IMG/VR virus record: IMGVR_UViG_3300042445_001514
Coordinates: 1 to 23,222 of that record
Direction: 5' to 3' (one strand)
DNA: 23,222 bases
Source: a virus
Under the pieces are notes generated by a model that saw nothing but the letters and a program-made list of their open reading frames with translations, ran no database searches and was not told the DNA's origin. Shown in pieces: positions 13,152-20,260 of the stretch. The stretch's first letter is position 1. Each line of letters begins with the position of its first letter. Made by a program: the position numbers and the translations under genes.

Positions 13152-14348
13152 ATGTTGCCCGACCTGCTAGGATTGACCGCCATGCACCTGACTAACGCTG
13201 ACCGCGCCACCCTTCGCCGCTTGATTGCGGCGCATCCTGACTGGCCCGCCTACCGCCGCTTGCACGGCGTTGACACGTCCAGCTTGGGCGCATCCCGCGC
13301 CCTTGAAGTGGCCCGCCACCTTGGGATTGACACCGCCCACATCACAAACAAAACAGAGGACGCCCACACCATGACAACACCGCCCACCGCCCCCGCTGGC
13401 CTTTTCAACACCGCCGCCCGCCCTTACGTCAAACCCGCCGCCGCCCCTGTTGTGGCCCCAAGCGTTCAATCCGCGATGGACGCCTTGCTTGCCGCCTTAT
13501 CGGCTCAACAGGGTAGCGGCGAGGCGCTCGAGGCCCTAACCTCGAGGGTGGAAACGCTCGAGGCCCAAGCGCCTCGCTTGCTCGTTGTCAACGAGGCGGG
13601 CGAGGCGTGGGGCGCTGACTTGCCACCCACGCGCCACCCGATGTTGGAAACGCTGATCCTGACTGTGGCGGCGCGTGACTTGGCGGGCCACCGCATAAAC
13701 GCATGGCTTGCTGGCCCCGCTGGCTCTGGCAAAACAACCGCCGCCCGCATGGCGGCGGACGCCTTGGGCCTGACTTTCGGGCCAATGGGGGCCATGAGCC
13801 AAGCGCACGAATTGCTTGGCTTTGTCGATGCAAACGGCACTTTCCATGAAACGCCGTTCACCCGCGCTTATCGGGCGGGCGGTGTTTGCTTGTTGGATGA
13901 ACTGGACAGCGCGGACGCCTCGATAACGCTTTTGCTCAATGGACCGCTCGACAACGGGCTGTTGACCCTGCCCACGGGCGAGGTGATCGCCCGTCACCCT
14001 GACTTTGTTTGCATCGGGGCCGCCAACACTTGGGGAAGCGGGGCCACCGCAGAATATGTTGGCCGCAACCGCCTCGACGGGGCTTTTCTGGACCGCTTTG
14101 CGGGCCTTGATTGGGACTATGACGAGGCGCTTGAAACCGCCATTGCTGGTAATGCCGTTTGGTCTGGCCGTGTCCAGTCAGCGCGGCGGCGGGCGGCGGC
14201 GGCGGGCCTCAAAGTGCTGATAACACCTCGATCCTCGACGCGCGGCGCTGCCCTAATCCGTCAGGGCCTCGACGCTGACGCCGTGGCCCGTATGACCTAT
14301 TTGAAGGGGTTGACCGCCGCCCAAATCTGCCAAGTGGAGGGCTTCTAA
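13152..14348 (+). CDS. MoxR/CobS-like AAA+ ATPase
   Basis: The 398-aa protein has an N-terminal helical region, an Ala/Pro-rich linker (about 75-105), a short coiled coil (about 105-140), and a AAA+ module. Walker A is GPAGSGKTT at 188-196, Walker B VCLLDELD at 245-252, sensor 1 GAANTWG at 289-295 and an arginine-finger segment NRLDGAFLDRF at 306-316. This matches the CobS-like ATPases carried by many phages, which resemble cobaltochelatase or MoxR remodelling ATPases and whose phage role is unknown. GAGGTG lies 7 nt before this ATG; an ATG at residue 11 (13182) has AGGA 9 nt upstream. GC is far above that of the flanking operons. It is coupled by TAATG to the next gene. Confidence 0.85.
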   Translation: MLPDLLGLTAMHLTNADRATLRRLIAAHPDWPAYRRLHGVDTSSLGASRALEVARHLGIDTAHITNKTEDAHTMTTPPTAPAGLFNTAARPYVKPAAAPVVAPSVQSAMDALLAALSAQQGSGEALEALTSRVETLEAQAPRLLVVNEAGEAWGADLPPTRHPMLETLILTVAARDLAGHRINAWLAGPAGSGKTTAARMAADALGLTFGPMGAMSQAHELLGFVDANGTFHETPFTRAYRAGGVCLLDELDSADASITLLLNGPLDNGLLTLPTGEVIARHPDFVCIGAANTWGSGATAEYVGRNRLDGAFLDRFAGLDWDYDEALETAIAGNAVWSGRVQSARRRAAAAGLKVLITPRSSTRGAALIRQGLDADAVARMTYLKGLTAAQICQVEGF

Positions 14349-15214
14349 TGCTGCACCTTGATCTGAAAACCTCGACGGGCCAGCGCGTGGCGGCGGCGCG
14401 TTTTGACGCGCCGGAGGATTTCGCGGCGTTTCTTGCTGGCCCCGTTGCGGCGGCGGGCTGTGATCACTGGCTCGAGGACAACCGCTCATTTCACGGGGCC
14501 AGCACTCTTGACACGCTCAAGCGGGCGCAACGGGGTGACCTATCGCGGGTGGCCCTTGCTGACGCCATGCTGGCCCGCCTCGAGGACGCCGTGGGCTTCG
14601 AGGCGCGGCGGTGGCGCACTGTTGACAGCGTGGCGGGCGGTGCGCCCAACGTGGCGGCGTTTCTGGCTGGCTCGCCCGTGTCCATGCGGCGGCGGGTGCG
14701 AATGATGGACGCCGCCGCCCCGCTGACTATCGCGGTTGAAATGGTAGTCAGCGCAAACGCTGACAAAGCCAGCATTGCACGGCGCGGCGCGGCGGCGCTG
14801 GCCTTGGCCCGTATTGCGGCGGGCCAGCGCCCCGTGGCCCTTTGGGGTTACTACGTTTGCCGTGACGACGACGACAAAGCCGCCGCTTACGCTGTCAGGA
14901 TCGACACCGCCCCGCTCGACACCTCGAGGGCGGCGTGGCTGTTGTGCGCCCCTGAGGCTTGCCGCCGCGCGGCGTTTGCCGTTTGCTCTCAGATTGGCGG
15001 ATGGGACCGCCACAGCGGGCGGGTGCGCTGGCTTCCCGCCCACGCCGCCGCCGTGGCCTCGATCCTGCCCGCCCTGACGGGTGCGGGTGATCTAGTCAGC
15101 GTGGCGGGCCTCAACACTGACGAGGGCGGGCTGGCCTTTGCCACAGACGAGGCGGCGGCGGCGTGGGTCAAGTCTGCACTGGCCTTGCATGGCGGTGTCG
15201 AGCGGGCCAGCTAG
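14348..15214 (+). CDS. Partner protein of the CobS-like ATPase (possibly DUF7192-like)
   Basis: The 288-aa protein overlaps the ATPase stop by one base (TAATG), implying joint function. It has FxGASTLDTLKRAQRGD near 57-73, GGAPNVAAFLAGSPVSMRRR near 97-116, and a core LTIAVEMVVSANADKASIAR followed by RGAAALALARI. The NVxxFLxGxPxxM and later beta-strand/helix pattern recalls a phage family I know as DUF7192, which sits beside CobS-like ATPases. The core may be a degenerate von Willebrand A-like fold, by analogy with MoxR-VWA and CobS-CobT pairs. No metal-site DxSxS motif is visible, so that is inference. The gene is very GC-rich and rich in CTCGA words. Confidence 0.65.
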   Translation: MLHLDLKTSTGQRVAAARFDAPEDFAAFLAGPVAAAGCDHWLEDNRSFHGASTLDTLKRAQRGDLSRVALADAMLARLEDAVGFEARRWRTVDSVAGGAPNVAAFLAGSPVSMRRRVRMMDAAAPLTIAVEMVVSANADKASIARRGAAALALARIAAGQRPVALWGYYVCRDDDDKAAAYAVRIDTAPLDTSRAAWLLCAPEACRRAAFAVCSQIGGWDRHSGRVRWLPAHAAAVASILPALTGAGDLVSVAGLNTDEGGLAFATDEAAAAWVKSALALHGGVERAS

Positions 15215-15230
15215 GCCCGCCGCCCTGACT

Positions 15231-15259
15231 GGCCCGCCAATGGCGGGCCTATTCTTTCG
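15231..15259 (+). terminator. Intrinsic terminator after the AAA+ cassette
   Basis: GGCCCGCC (15231-15238), loop AAT, and GGCGGGCC (15242-15249) form a perfect 8-bp all-GC hairpin, followed by TATTCTTTC. It lies 17 nt after the stop of the partner gene and would separate the cassette from the downstream operon. Confidence 0.7.
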
Positions 15260-15278
15260 CCTTGCCCCTGCCCGCCGC

Positions 15279-15568
15279 CAGCACCTGACTGGCCCGCCGC
15301 CGCCCTGCCCGCCGCCCCGCCGCCGCCAGCACCTGACTGGCCCGCCGCCGCCGTGACTGGCCCGCCCTGCCCGCCGCCGCCAGCACCTGACTGGCCCGCC
15401 GCCCTGCCCGCCGCCGCCAGCACCTGACTGGCCCGCCGCCCTGCCCGCCGCCGCCAGCACCTGACTGGCCCGCCGCCCTGCCCGCCGCCGCCGCCAGCAC
15501 CTGACTGGCCCGCCGCCCTGCCCGCCGCCGCCAGCACCTGACTGGCCCGCCGCCGCCCTGACTGGCCC
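15279..15568 (+). repeat. 37-bp GC-rich tandem repeat array
   Basis: Seven units start with CAGCACCTGACTGGCCCGCC at 15279, 15327, 15381, 15418, 15455, 15495 and 15532. The intervals are 48, 54, 37, 37, 40 and 37 bp. The differences come from gain or loss of CCG/GCC triplets or an extra partial CTGACTGG unit. Each unit continues with GCCCTGCCCGCCGCCGC. No plus-strand gene covers it; minus-strand frames are Gly/Arg/Gln low complexity. The array lies between the terminator and the promoter of the early operon. Every unit carries one CTGACT in the same direction. Confidence 0.85.
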
Positions 15569-15622
15569 GCCGCCCGCCGCCCGCCGCCGCCCTGCACCTG
15601 ACTTTAGGGGCTTGATTTTTAA

Positions 15623-15683
15623 GCAAGAATAGCAAGAAAGATGCAAGAAAGACGCTTGACAAGATGACAAGAAAGGCTAGACT
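15623..15683 (+). promoter_or_regulatory. Early-operon promoter with three phased GCAAGAA boxes
   Basis: A consensus -35 TTGACA (15656-15661) and a -10 TAGACT (15678-15683) are separated by 16 bp. GCAAGAA occurs at 15623, 15633 and 15643, exactly 10 bp apart, immediately upstream, and a related CAAGAAAG falls inside the spacer. This suits activation or repression of the long rightward operon starting at 15724. Confidence 0.65.
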
Positions 15684-15723
15684 GTAAGGACGGAGCTGCT
15701 AGACCCAAGAAAGGGGCAAGACC

Positions 15724-15834
15724 ATGCAAGACCTGAAAGAGTTTCTAGAATTTATGGCGCGGCCATACGTTTTCGCGCCGTGGATCATCGCAATGGGCCT
15801 TATTGGCTACGGGCTGGGGAGTGTCGGGCTATGA
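15724..15834 (+). CDS. 36-aa single-pass membrane protein
   Basis: The first gene of the rightward operon encodes MQDLKEFLEFMARPYVFAPW, then IIAMGLIGYGLGSVGL. An amphipathic N-terminal helix is followed by one transmembrane segment (about residues 14-34). AAGGGG lies upstream of the ATG. Its stop overlaps the next start by 4 nt (ATGA). Function unknown; small early membrane proteins in phages often target host envelope functions, but nothing here shows that. Confidence 0.65.
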   Translation: MQDLKEFLEFMARPYVFAPWIIAMGLIGYGLGSVGL

Positions 15835-16088
15835 GCGAATACAATGGATGGACGAACAAGGAAACTTGGCTGGTGAACGTGTGGCTGGGCGATGACTTCG
15901 CGCAAAGAAGCGAAGAAGGCGAGATTGTCACCGCCCGCTTTATCCAAGAGACTGTCGAAGAAATGTGCGAGTCAGAAACCAAGAGCGTGGAAGGGCGCTT
16001 CTTGCTTGATCTGTTGAACTGCGCCCTTGGCGAGATCAATTACGACGAACTTGAGCGGCACTATGAGCCAGTGGAGCGGGGGGCATGA
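15831..16088 (+). CDS. WTNKETW-family small phage protein (DUF7249-like)
   Basis: The 85-aa protein starts MSEYNGWTNKETWLVNVWLG, the signature of a small family widespread in phages and plasmids that I recall as DUF7249; its function is not known. The rest is acidic and helical (FIQETVEEMCESETKSVEGR, LGEINYDELERHYEP). I use the ATG at 15831, in a 4-nt overlap with the membrane protein, instead of an earlier in-frame start. Confidence 0.75.
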   Translation: MSEYNGWTNKETWLVNVWLGDDFAQRSEEGEIVTARFIQETVEEMCESETKSVEGRFLLDLLNCALGEINYDELERHYEPVERGA

Positions 16089-16429
16089 TGCTTTTGACAA
16101 GAGCGAACCGCAACGCCCTGCACCGCAATGCGAACGCAAGCGCCGCCGCTATGGGCGAAGACTTGGGGCATCGCCCTGTCGTCAAGCTGTTCACCCCGTG
16201 GGGCAGCGCCACTTGGCTGCTGTCAGAACTGGACCAAGACGGCATTGCCTTTGGGCTGTGCGATCTGGGCATGGGCGAGCCGGAACTGGGTTACGTTGAC
16301 CTGAAAGAACTGGCTGACTTGCGCGGCCCATTTGGGCTGCGGGTGGAGCGCGACTTGCACTTTAAGGCTGACAAGACGCTGACTGAATACGCAGATGCGG
16401 CCTATATGGCGGGGAGCATTGCAGCATGA
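16085..16429 (+). CDS. DUF2958-like protein
   Basis: This 114-aa protein contains VVKLFTPWGSATWLLSELDQ, then IAFGLCDLGMGEPELGYVDL and KELADLRGPFGLRVERDLHF. That is the core of DUF2958 (KLFTP...TWLLxELD...FGLCDLGxGxPELGYV), common on phages and conjugative elements. No biochemical role is established to my knowledge. Two adjacent ATGs (16085 and 16088) could start it; the first gives the usual ATGA overlap. Confidence 0.85.
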   Translation: MMLLTRANRNALHRNANASAAAMGEDLGHRPVVKLFTPWGSATWLLSELDQDGIAFGLCDLGMGEPELGYVDLKELADLRGPFGLRVERDLHFKADKTLTEYADAAYMAGSIAA

Positions 16430-16644
16430 GCGCCGCTGACAAGATGGCAGAAATGGTTTGCGCGGGGGACACCCTGCGCGATGCCGCCGGAAACACCTAC
16501 TTAGTGCGCGGCTTTGTGGGCCACGGCGCGGGGGCTAAGATCAAACTGATGCGCGACCGAGACGAGGCAGAGCGCGAAGTAAGCGCCGATGTCGCTTGGG
16601 CGATGTGGGAAACTGGAAACCTATGGAAAGAGGGCAAGAAATGA
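16426..16644 (+). CDS. 72-aa hypothetical protein
   Basis: The sequence MSAADKMAEMVCAGDTLRDA, GNTYLVRGFVGHGAGAKIKL, ... AWAMWETGNLWKEGKK suggests a small beta-barrel-like fold (about 12-55) with a helical end. It overlaps both neighbours by 4 nt. No family recognised. Confidence 0.65.
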   Translation: MSAADKMAEMVCAGDTLRDAAGNTYLVRGFVGHGAGAKIKLMRDRDEAEREVSADVAWAMWETGNLWKEGKK

Positions 16645-16859
16645 AGTGGCTGAAAAAACTGCTGGGCAAGGAAGAACCGCTGCGCGTCTACATCACGGAC
16701 GAGCGGACGCCGGAGCAAGAAGTTATGTGGCAAGAGCAGAAGCGGATCAGGGCGCTGCTTGGCTTTGAAGAGGGCGACAACGCCCAAAACTGGCTGCGGA
16801 TGCACCAAATCCTGTTGGACCATGAAACGCGCCTGACTGCACTGGAGAGCAAGAAATGA
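16641..16859 (+). CDS. 72-aa hypothetical protein
   Basis: It starts MKWLKKLLGKEEPLRVYITD and ends HQILLDHETRLTALESKK, mostly helical and charged. The N-terminal KWLKKLLGK is amphipathic and could contact membrane. The ATG at 16641 forms an ATGA overlap with the previous gene, so a 15-residue longer frame is rejected. Function unknown. Confidence 0.65.
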   Translation: MKWLKKLLGKEEPLRVYITDERTPEQEVMWQEQKRIRALLGFEEGDNAQNWLRMHQILLDHETRLTALESKK

Positions 16860-17086
16860 GCGATTGGGATAGGGACTTCAACGCCGCCAGCGCTGCGCTA
16901 GAGCGGGCTTTTAGGACTGCTGACGGGCTGGCTGACTTGATCGACGATGTATTGCCCAAACTGGAAAAGGCCAAGAAGGCGCTGCGTAAGATCGCGGAAT
17001 TTTCTGAGGCTGATCCAGTCAAATACATTCAAGGCGTCGACGCCATTGCGCTGGACGCGCTGGCAGAACTGGAAGGTGACCTGTGA
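16856..17086 (+). CDS. 76-aa helical hypothetical protein
   Basis: An all-helical acidic protein (MSDWDRDFNAASAALERAFR, DLIDDVLPKLEKAKKALRKI, ...ALDALAELEGDL). It overlaps both neighbours by 4 nt. Nothing beyond its coiled-coil character can be said. Confidence 0.65.
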   Translation: MSDWDRDFNAASAALERAFRTADGLADLIDDVLPKLEKAKKALRKIAEFSEADPVKYIQGVDAIALDALAELEGDL

Positions 17087-17316
17087 AACTGTGGCACATG
17101 AGAGGGCCAGAACTGGCCGACCCCGCCGAGCGCCACGCGCTGCTGGCTGACTTGGTGGAAGAACTGCAAGACCGCGAGCCTGAATTGTTGGACCTAATCC
17201 GCAAGATGGTGGAGATCATCGACTATGCAGAAGGCGAACTAGAGCGCGAAATCGACACGCTAAGGGATGTCATTACTGACTTGGAAAACGAATTAGCAGA
17301 GGCAAGGAACGAATGA
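17083..17316 (+). CDS. 77-aa acidic coiled-coil protein
   Basis: It is read from a GTG at 17083 in a GTGA overlap (an ATG at 17098 is the alternative). The protein has two long heptad-like helices: HALLADLVEELQDREPELLD and IIDYAEGELEREIDTLRDVI continuing to LENELAEARNE. Dimeric coiled coil is likely; role unknown. Confidence 0.65.
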   Translation: MKLWHMRGPELADPAERHALLADLVEELQDREPELLDLIRKMVEIIDYAEGELEREIDTLRDVITDLENELAEARNE

Positions 17317-17858
17317 CCCTGCCTCTGACGCAAGAGCAGATCAAGACCGCCCTGACAGTGCAGGGCGGTCGCATCGTATGGGCGGAAAGAACGGCTGACT
17401 TTTATGCAAGCAGCTTTTCCAAGGCCTACGATCCAGAAGGTGCAGCGCGACACTGGAACAAGAATAGCGCGGGAAAGCCGCCAGCATGGCGCTTTGACAA
17501 GCTGAAAGCTGACTTTACTTGCACCGCAATGCTGCGTCAGCTAAGTCTGAAGGCAGCTTGCGCCGCGCTAGGCGTCAGCTACGAAAAGCAAAACCTACTG
17601 ACTGCACAAGACCACCAAGACAAGCGCGAAGACACGGCGAAAGGCGTGGTGCTGCGCTGCGTGGAACTGTCTGGTGGTGTGCCTGTCTGGCGGACAAGAA
17701 CGCGAGACAGCCACCCCAAGACACAGCAGAGCGTCCTAGATGACTTCAACGCCCGCTATGCTGGCAAGCAAGTAAAGCCCCGCAAGGGGATGTTTAAGAT
17801 CAGCTATAACCAAGTCAGCGAAGCCCAGCTTAGGGCTTGGCTAGAGGAGACAAAATGA
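17313..17858 (+). CDS. Hypothetical protein with duplicated HNH-associated-like motif
   Basis: The 181-aa protein has two similar segments: VWAERTADFYASS...ARHWNKNSAGK (about 22-55) and VWRTRTRDSHPKT...DDFNARYAGK (about 124-152). The form W-x2-R-T...[WF]-N-x3-AGK resembles the N-terminal part of phage HNH endonucleases (tW+xR...xFNxRxAGKxA). No HNH catalytic core (H-N-H) is present, so it may be a DNA-binding relic or a repurposed module. It overlaps both neighbours by 4 nt. Confidence 0.6.
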   Translation: MTLPLTQEQIKTALTVQGGRIVWAERTADFYASSFSKAYDPEGAARHWNKNSAGKPPAWRFDKLKADFTCTAMLRQLSLKAACAALGVSYEKQNLLTAQDHQDKREDTAKGVVLRCVELSGGVPVWRTRTRDSHPKTQQSVLDDFNARYAGKQVKPRKGMFKISYNQVSEAQLRAWLEETK

Positions 17859-18319
17859 CGATGAGCAAGACCCCTGCAAAGATGCAGACTTACCTAAGCA
17901 AGCTGGACGCGATGGGCCTAAGCCAAGTCAGGCTACTAATCCCGAAAAAGGCCGAGGCAGAGATGCAGCAGATGGCGGAAGCTACGCGCTACAAGTATTT
18001 GCAAGGCATCGTGCGGACTGCCGATGACGCCGACCCGCGCCTAGCCGCACTGGCCCAAAGCAATCTAGCCGTGGCAGTAAAGCAAGACACTGTGGCAAGC
18101 TGGCGCAAAGCCCTGACTGCAAGTCAGCATATACTTTTTGATAAAAAGGTCTTGACCATGCAAGAGCATTGGTCGAGTATGGTAATGGCATCTGCCCGCG
18201 CTTCGATGCGGGATGACCCAGAAGCATTACGACACAGGGCTGAGGCGGCGCTTGCCGCCATTGCTTACAAGAGCGCAAAAGATGATCTGATGCGCTACGT
18301 CAACGAGGCTACGGCCTAA
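17855..18319 (+). CDS. 154-aa hypothetical protein
   Basis: It starts MTMSKTPAKMQTYLSKLDAM in an ATGA overlap. A segment SQVRLLIPKKAEAEMQQMAE has the strand-then-helix look of a ribbon-helix-helix protein. The rest is helical (ALRHRAEAALAAIAYKSAKD). No family recognised. It is the last of eight consecutive 4-nt-overlapping joins. Confidence 0.6.
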   Translation: MTMSKTPAKMQTYLSKLDAMGLSQVRLLIPKKAEAEMQQMAEATRYKYLQGIVRTADDADPRLAALAQSNLAVAVKQDTVASWRKALTASQHILFDKKVLTMQEHWSSMVMASARASMRDDPEALRHRAEAALAAIAYKSAKDDLMRYVNEATA

Positions 18320-18336
18320 CAAAAGAGGTATCTGCT

Positions 18337-18780
18337 ATGACCGACGACATCCTGATCGAACTTGGCCCCGATGACAGCATCGTGGACTTTGCCCACAAGA
18401 TCGCTGACCAGCTTTTTGAAAGCCTACGGCTAGAGGTGACAGAGATTGACCAAGCCGCCGAACCTTTCATCAAGGCGCGGTTTGGCGATGACACCGCCAG
18501 CTTCTTGCTGTTGGTGCTAGGCCACCTCGCAAGCGACATGACGCGCTATGCCTCTTACATGGCTGCTGGCATCTATATGTGCGCTGGCACTGAGGACGAA
18601 GAAGGAAACCACGGGCTGGCTAAGGCTGCTGTGCAAGCATTGCTGCGCGACCAGAAGAAGGCGGCGCAGTTGGGGCTGCTGGCGGCTGAACTGCGGACGG
18701 AAGAAGTCTTGGCAAACGAGACTACTGGCAAGGATATGCTGGACGAGTTGCTCAAGAAGCGCAAAGGGGGCATGAACTGA
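18337..18780 (+). CDS. 147-aa hypothetical protein
   Basis: An acidic helical protein (MTDDILIELGPDDSIVDFAH ... KDMLDELLKKRKGGMN) with a hydrophobic middle (FLLLVLGHLASDMTRYASYM), which may be a buried helix. AGAGG precedes the start after a 17-nt gap. The stop overlaps the helicase start by one base (TGATG), suggesting coupling with the helicase. Function unknown. Confidence 0.6.
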   Translation: MTDDILIELGPDDSIVDFAHKIADQLFESLRLEVTEIDQAAEPFIKARFGDDTASFLLLVLGHLASDMTRYASYMAAGIYMCAGTEDEEGNHGLAKAAVQALLRDQKKAAQLGLLAAELRTEEVLANETTGKDMLDELLKKRKGGMN

Positions 18781-20066
18781 TGCTGACCCCTTTGCCGACA
18801 CAAGTCGAAGACGCTGACTTTCTAGTCAGGCAGCGCCGGGCGTGTCTGTTTTCAGAACCCGGAACAGGCAAGACGCTGACTGCCTTAGAGGCATGGAAGC
18901 AAGTAGGGGGGCGGCTCGTCGTAGTCGCCCCACCCATCGCCCTTGGGATGTGGGCGAAGAACATCGAAGACCACTGCGGCAAGAAGGCGCAGCGCATCAA
19001 GAGCGGCAAAGACAAGATCGACCCCAAGGCTGACGCCTACGTCATGTCTTATGCGATGGCTGGCAAGTTTGCCTTGCGCCCTGATGTGCTAGTGCTGGAC
19101 GAGGCGGACGCCTTAAAAACGCTATCGTCAGAGCGCACCAAAGCTATCTTTGGGGTGCGCTGCAAGATGGACGAGTGCCTAGCTGATGGTGTGCCTTACG
19201 TCTGGTTCCTGACTGGGACGCCGATCAGGCGCTATGCCGACGATCTGTATCCCGTGCTGCAAGCCTTCTGGCCCAATATGCTCAAGAAATACTTTGGCGT
19301 GTCGTCGCTGTCTGGCTTCCAGCAACAATTCTGCGTCACGCAGATGCGGCGCTTCCACCCGCGCCAGCCTATGAAAGCGACAGTTATAGGCAACAAGAAC
19401 GAAGACCAACTGCGTGACTTCATCTACAAGAACCAGATCGCCGTCAGGCGCACAATGGCGGACGTTTCTGCCTATATGCCGCCCCTGACTATCAGGACAG
19501 TCACTGTGGACTACGACAACAGTGAAGAACTGCGCGAGGCGACAGGCGAGGCAGTCTATGCCGGAGAGGCTGACCCGATTATGGCGAAGGCCCGCAGACT
19601 GCTTGGCGTTGCCAAGGCGCACTATGTGGCGGAGTATGTCTACGATGTGTGGGAGCAACTGACTTGCCCTGTGCTGATCCTGTATTGGCACAAGGACGTA
19701 GGCAACGCGCTGGCGGACTACTTCGAGGGCAAGAAGCTGAACATCCGAAAGATCGACGGCGCAACTTCGCAAGACAAAAGGGCCGAGGCAGAGGCAGTCT
19801 TCAACGCCCAAGAGTGCGACATACTGCTGGGCCAGATCGCGTCTATGGGTGTCGCCATCAACTTACAGAAAGGCAGTCACTATGCCGTTTTCGCAGAGCG
19901 TGATTGGTCCCCCGCTGCCCAAGAACAGGCTATGCGCCGCCTCTGGCGGCTTGGGCAAGATACCCATGTGCAGATCGACATCTGCGAGGCAGAGCATCCG
20001 ATGGATGAGGCTGTGGGCATGGTCGTCGCCCGCAAGGGCAAGTCAGCCACCAAGATCATTGATTAA
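18780..20066 (+). CDS. SNF2-type DEAD helicase/translocase
   Basis: A 428-aa superfamily 2 enzyme with all core motifs. The N-terminal LPTQ comes first, then motif I EPGTGKT (26-32), motif II DEAD in LVLDEADAL (107-110), and motif III LTGTP (144-148). The second domain has LILYWHK (299-305), GQIASMGVAINLQKGSH (351-367) and motif VI QAMRRLWRLGQ (383-393). The Q-A-x-R-R-x-x-R-x-G-Q form points to the SNF2 family. It is compact, with no extra domains. It likely moves along duplex DNA in phage replication or recombination. It follows the 147-aa gene by TGATG overlap. Confidence 0.85.
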   Translation: MLTPLPTQVEDADFLVRQRRACLFSEPGTGKTLTALEAWKQVGGRLVVVAPPIALGMWAKNIEDHCGKKAQRIKSGKDKIDPKADAYVMSYAMAGKFALRPDVLVLDEADALKTLSSERTKAIFGVRCKMDECLADGVPYVWFLTGTPIRRYADDLYPVLQAFWPNMLKKYFGVSSLSGFQQQFCVTQMRRFHPRQPMKATVIGNKNEDQLRDFIYKNQIAVRRTMADVSAYMPPLTIRTVTVDYDNSEELREATGEAVYAGEADPIMAKARRLLGVAKAHYVAEYVYDVWEQLTCPVLILYWHKDVGNALADYFEGKKLNIRKIDGATSQDKRAEAEAVFNAQECDILLGQIASMGVAINLQKGSHYAVFAERDWSPAAQEQAMRRLWRLGQDTHVQIDICEAEHPMDEAVGMVVARKGKSATKIID

Positions 20067-20077
20067 GGAGAACCGAA

Positions 20078-20260
20078 ATGAGTGACACAAGAAAGCAAAA
20101 GAAGAACAAGGCTTCTGGTGACAGGATGTGGGGTATTTTTAGCCCGCTATGGACTGGTGCAGAAAAGAGAAAATACAAAGAAGAACTGCGCCAGCAGCAC
20201 GAAAAGGTAGAAAGAAAAAAGCGTGATCAATTTCGCCACAATGCAGAGGAGAAAAAATGA
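20078..20260 (+). CDS. 60-aa highly basic protein
   Basis: MSDTRKQKKNKASGDRMWGI followed by a lysine/arginine/glutamate-rich helix ending FRHNAEEKK. AAGGAG stands 7 nt before the start. The charge suggests nucleic-acid contact. No family recognised. Confidence 0.65.
   Translation: MSDTRKQKKNKASGDRMWGIFSPLWTGAEKRKYKEELRQQHEKVERKKRDQFRHNAEEKK

Noticed and set aside
13167-15043. Several minus-strand frames of 78-167 codons opposite the AAA+ cassette
   Set aside because: High GC removes stop codons on the opposite strand; none has motifs or ribosome sites.
15279-15568. CRISPR-like array
   Set aside because: Repeats and spacers are not distinct: the units are contiguous with near-identical filler and triplet length changes, and no cas genes are present apart from an unrelated Cas4-like phage nuclease.
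15092-15670. Minus-strand frames of 128-192 codons rich in Gly, Arg and Gln
   Set aside because: They are translations of the 37-bp tandem repeat array in three frames, with no ribosome site or ordered segment.
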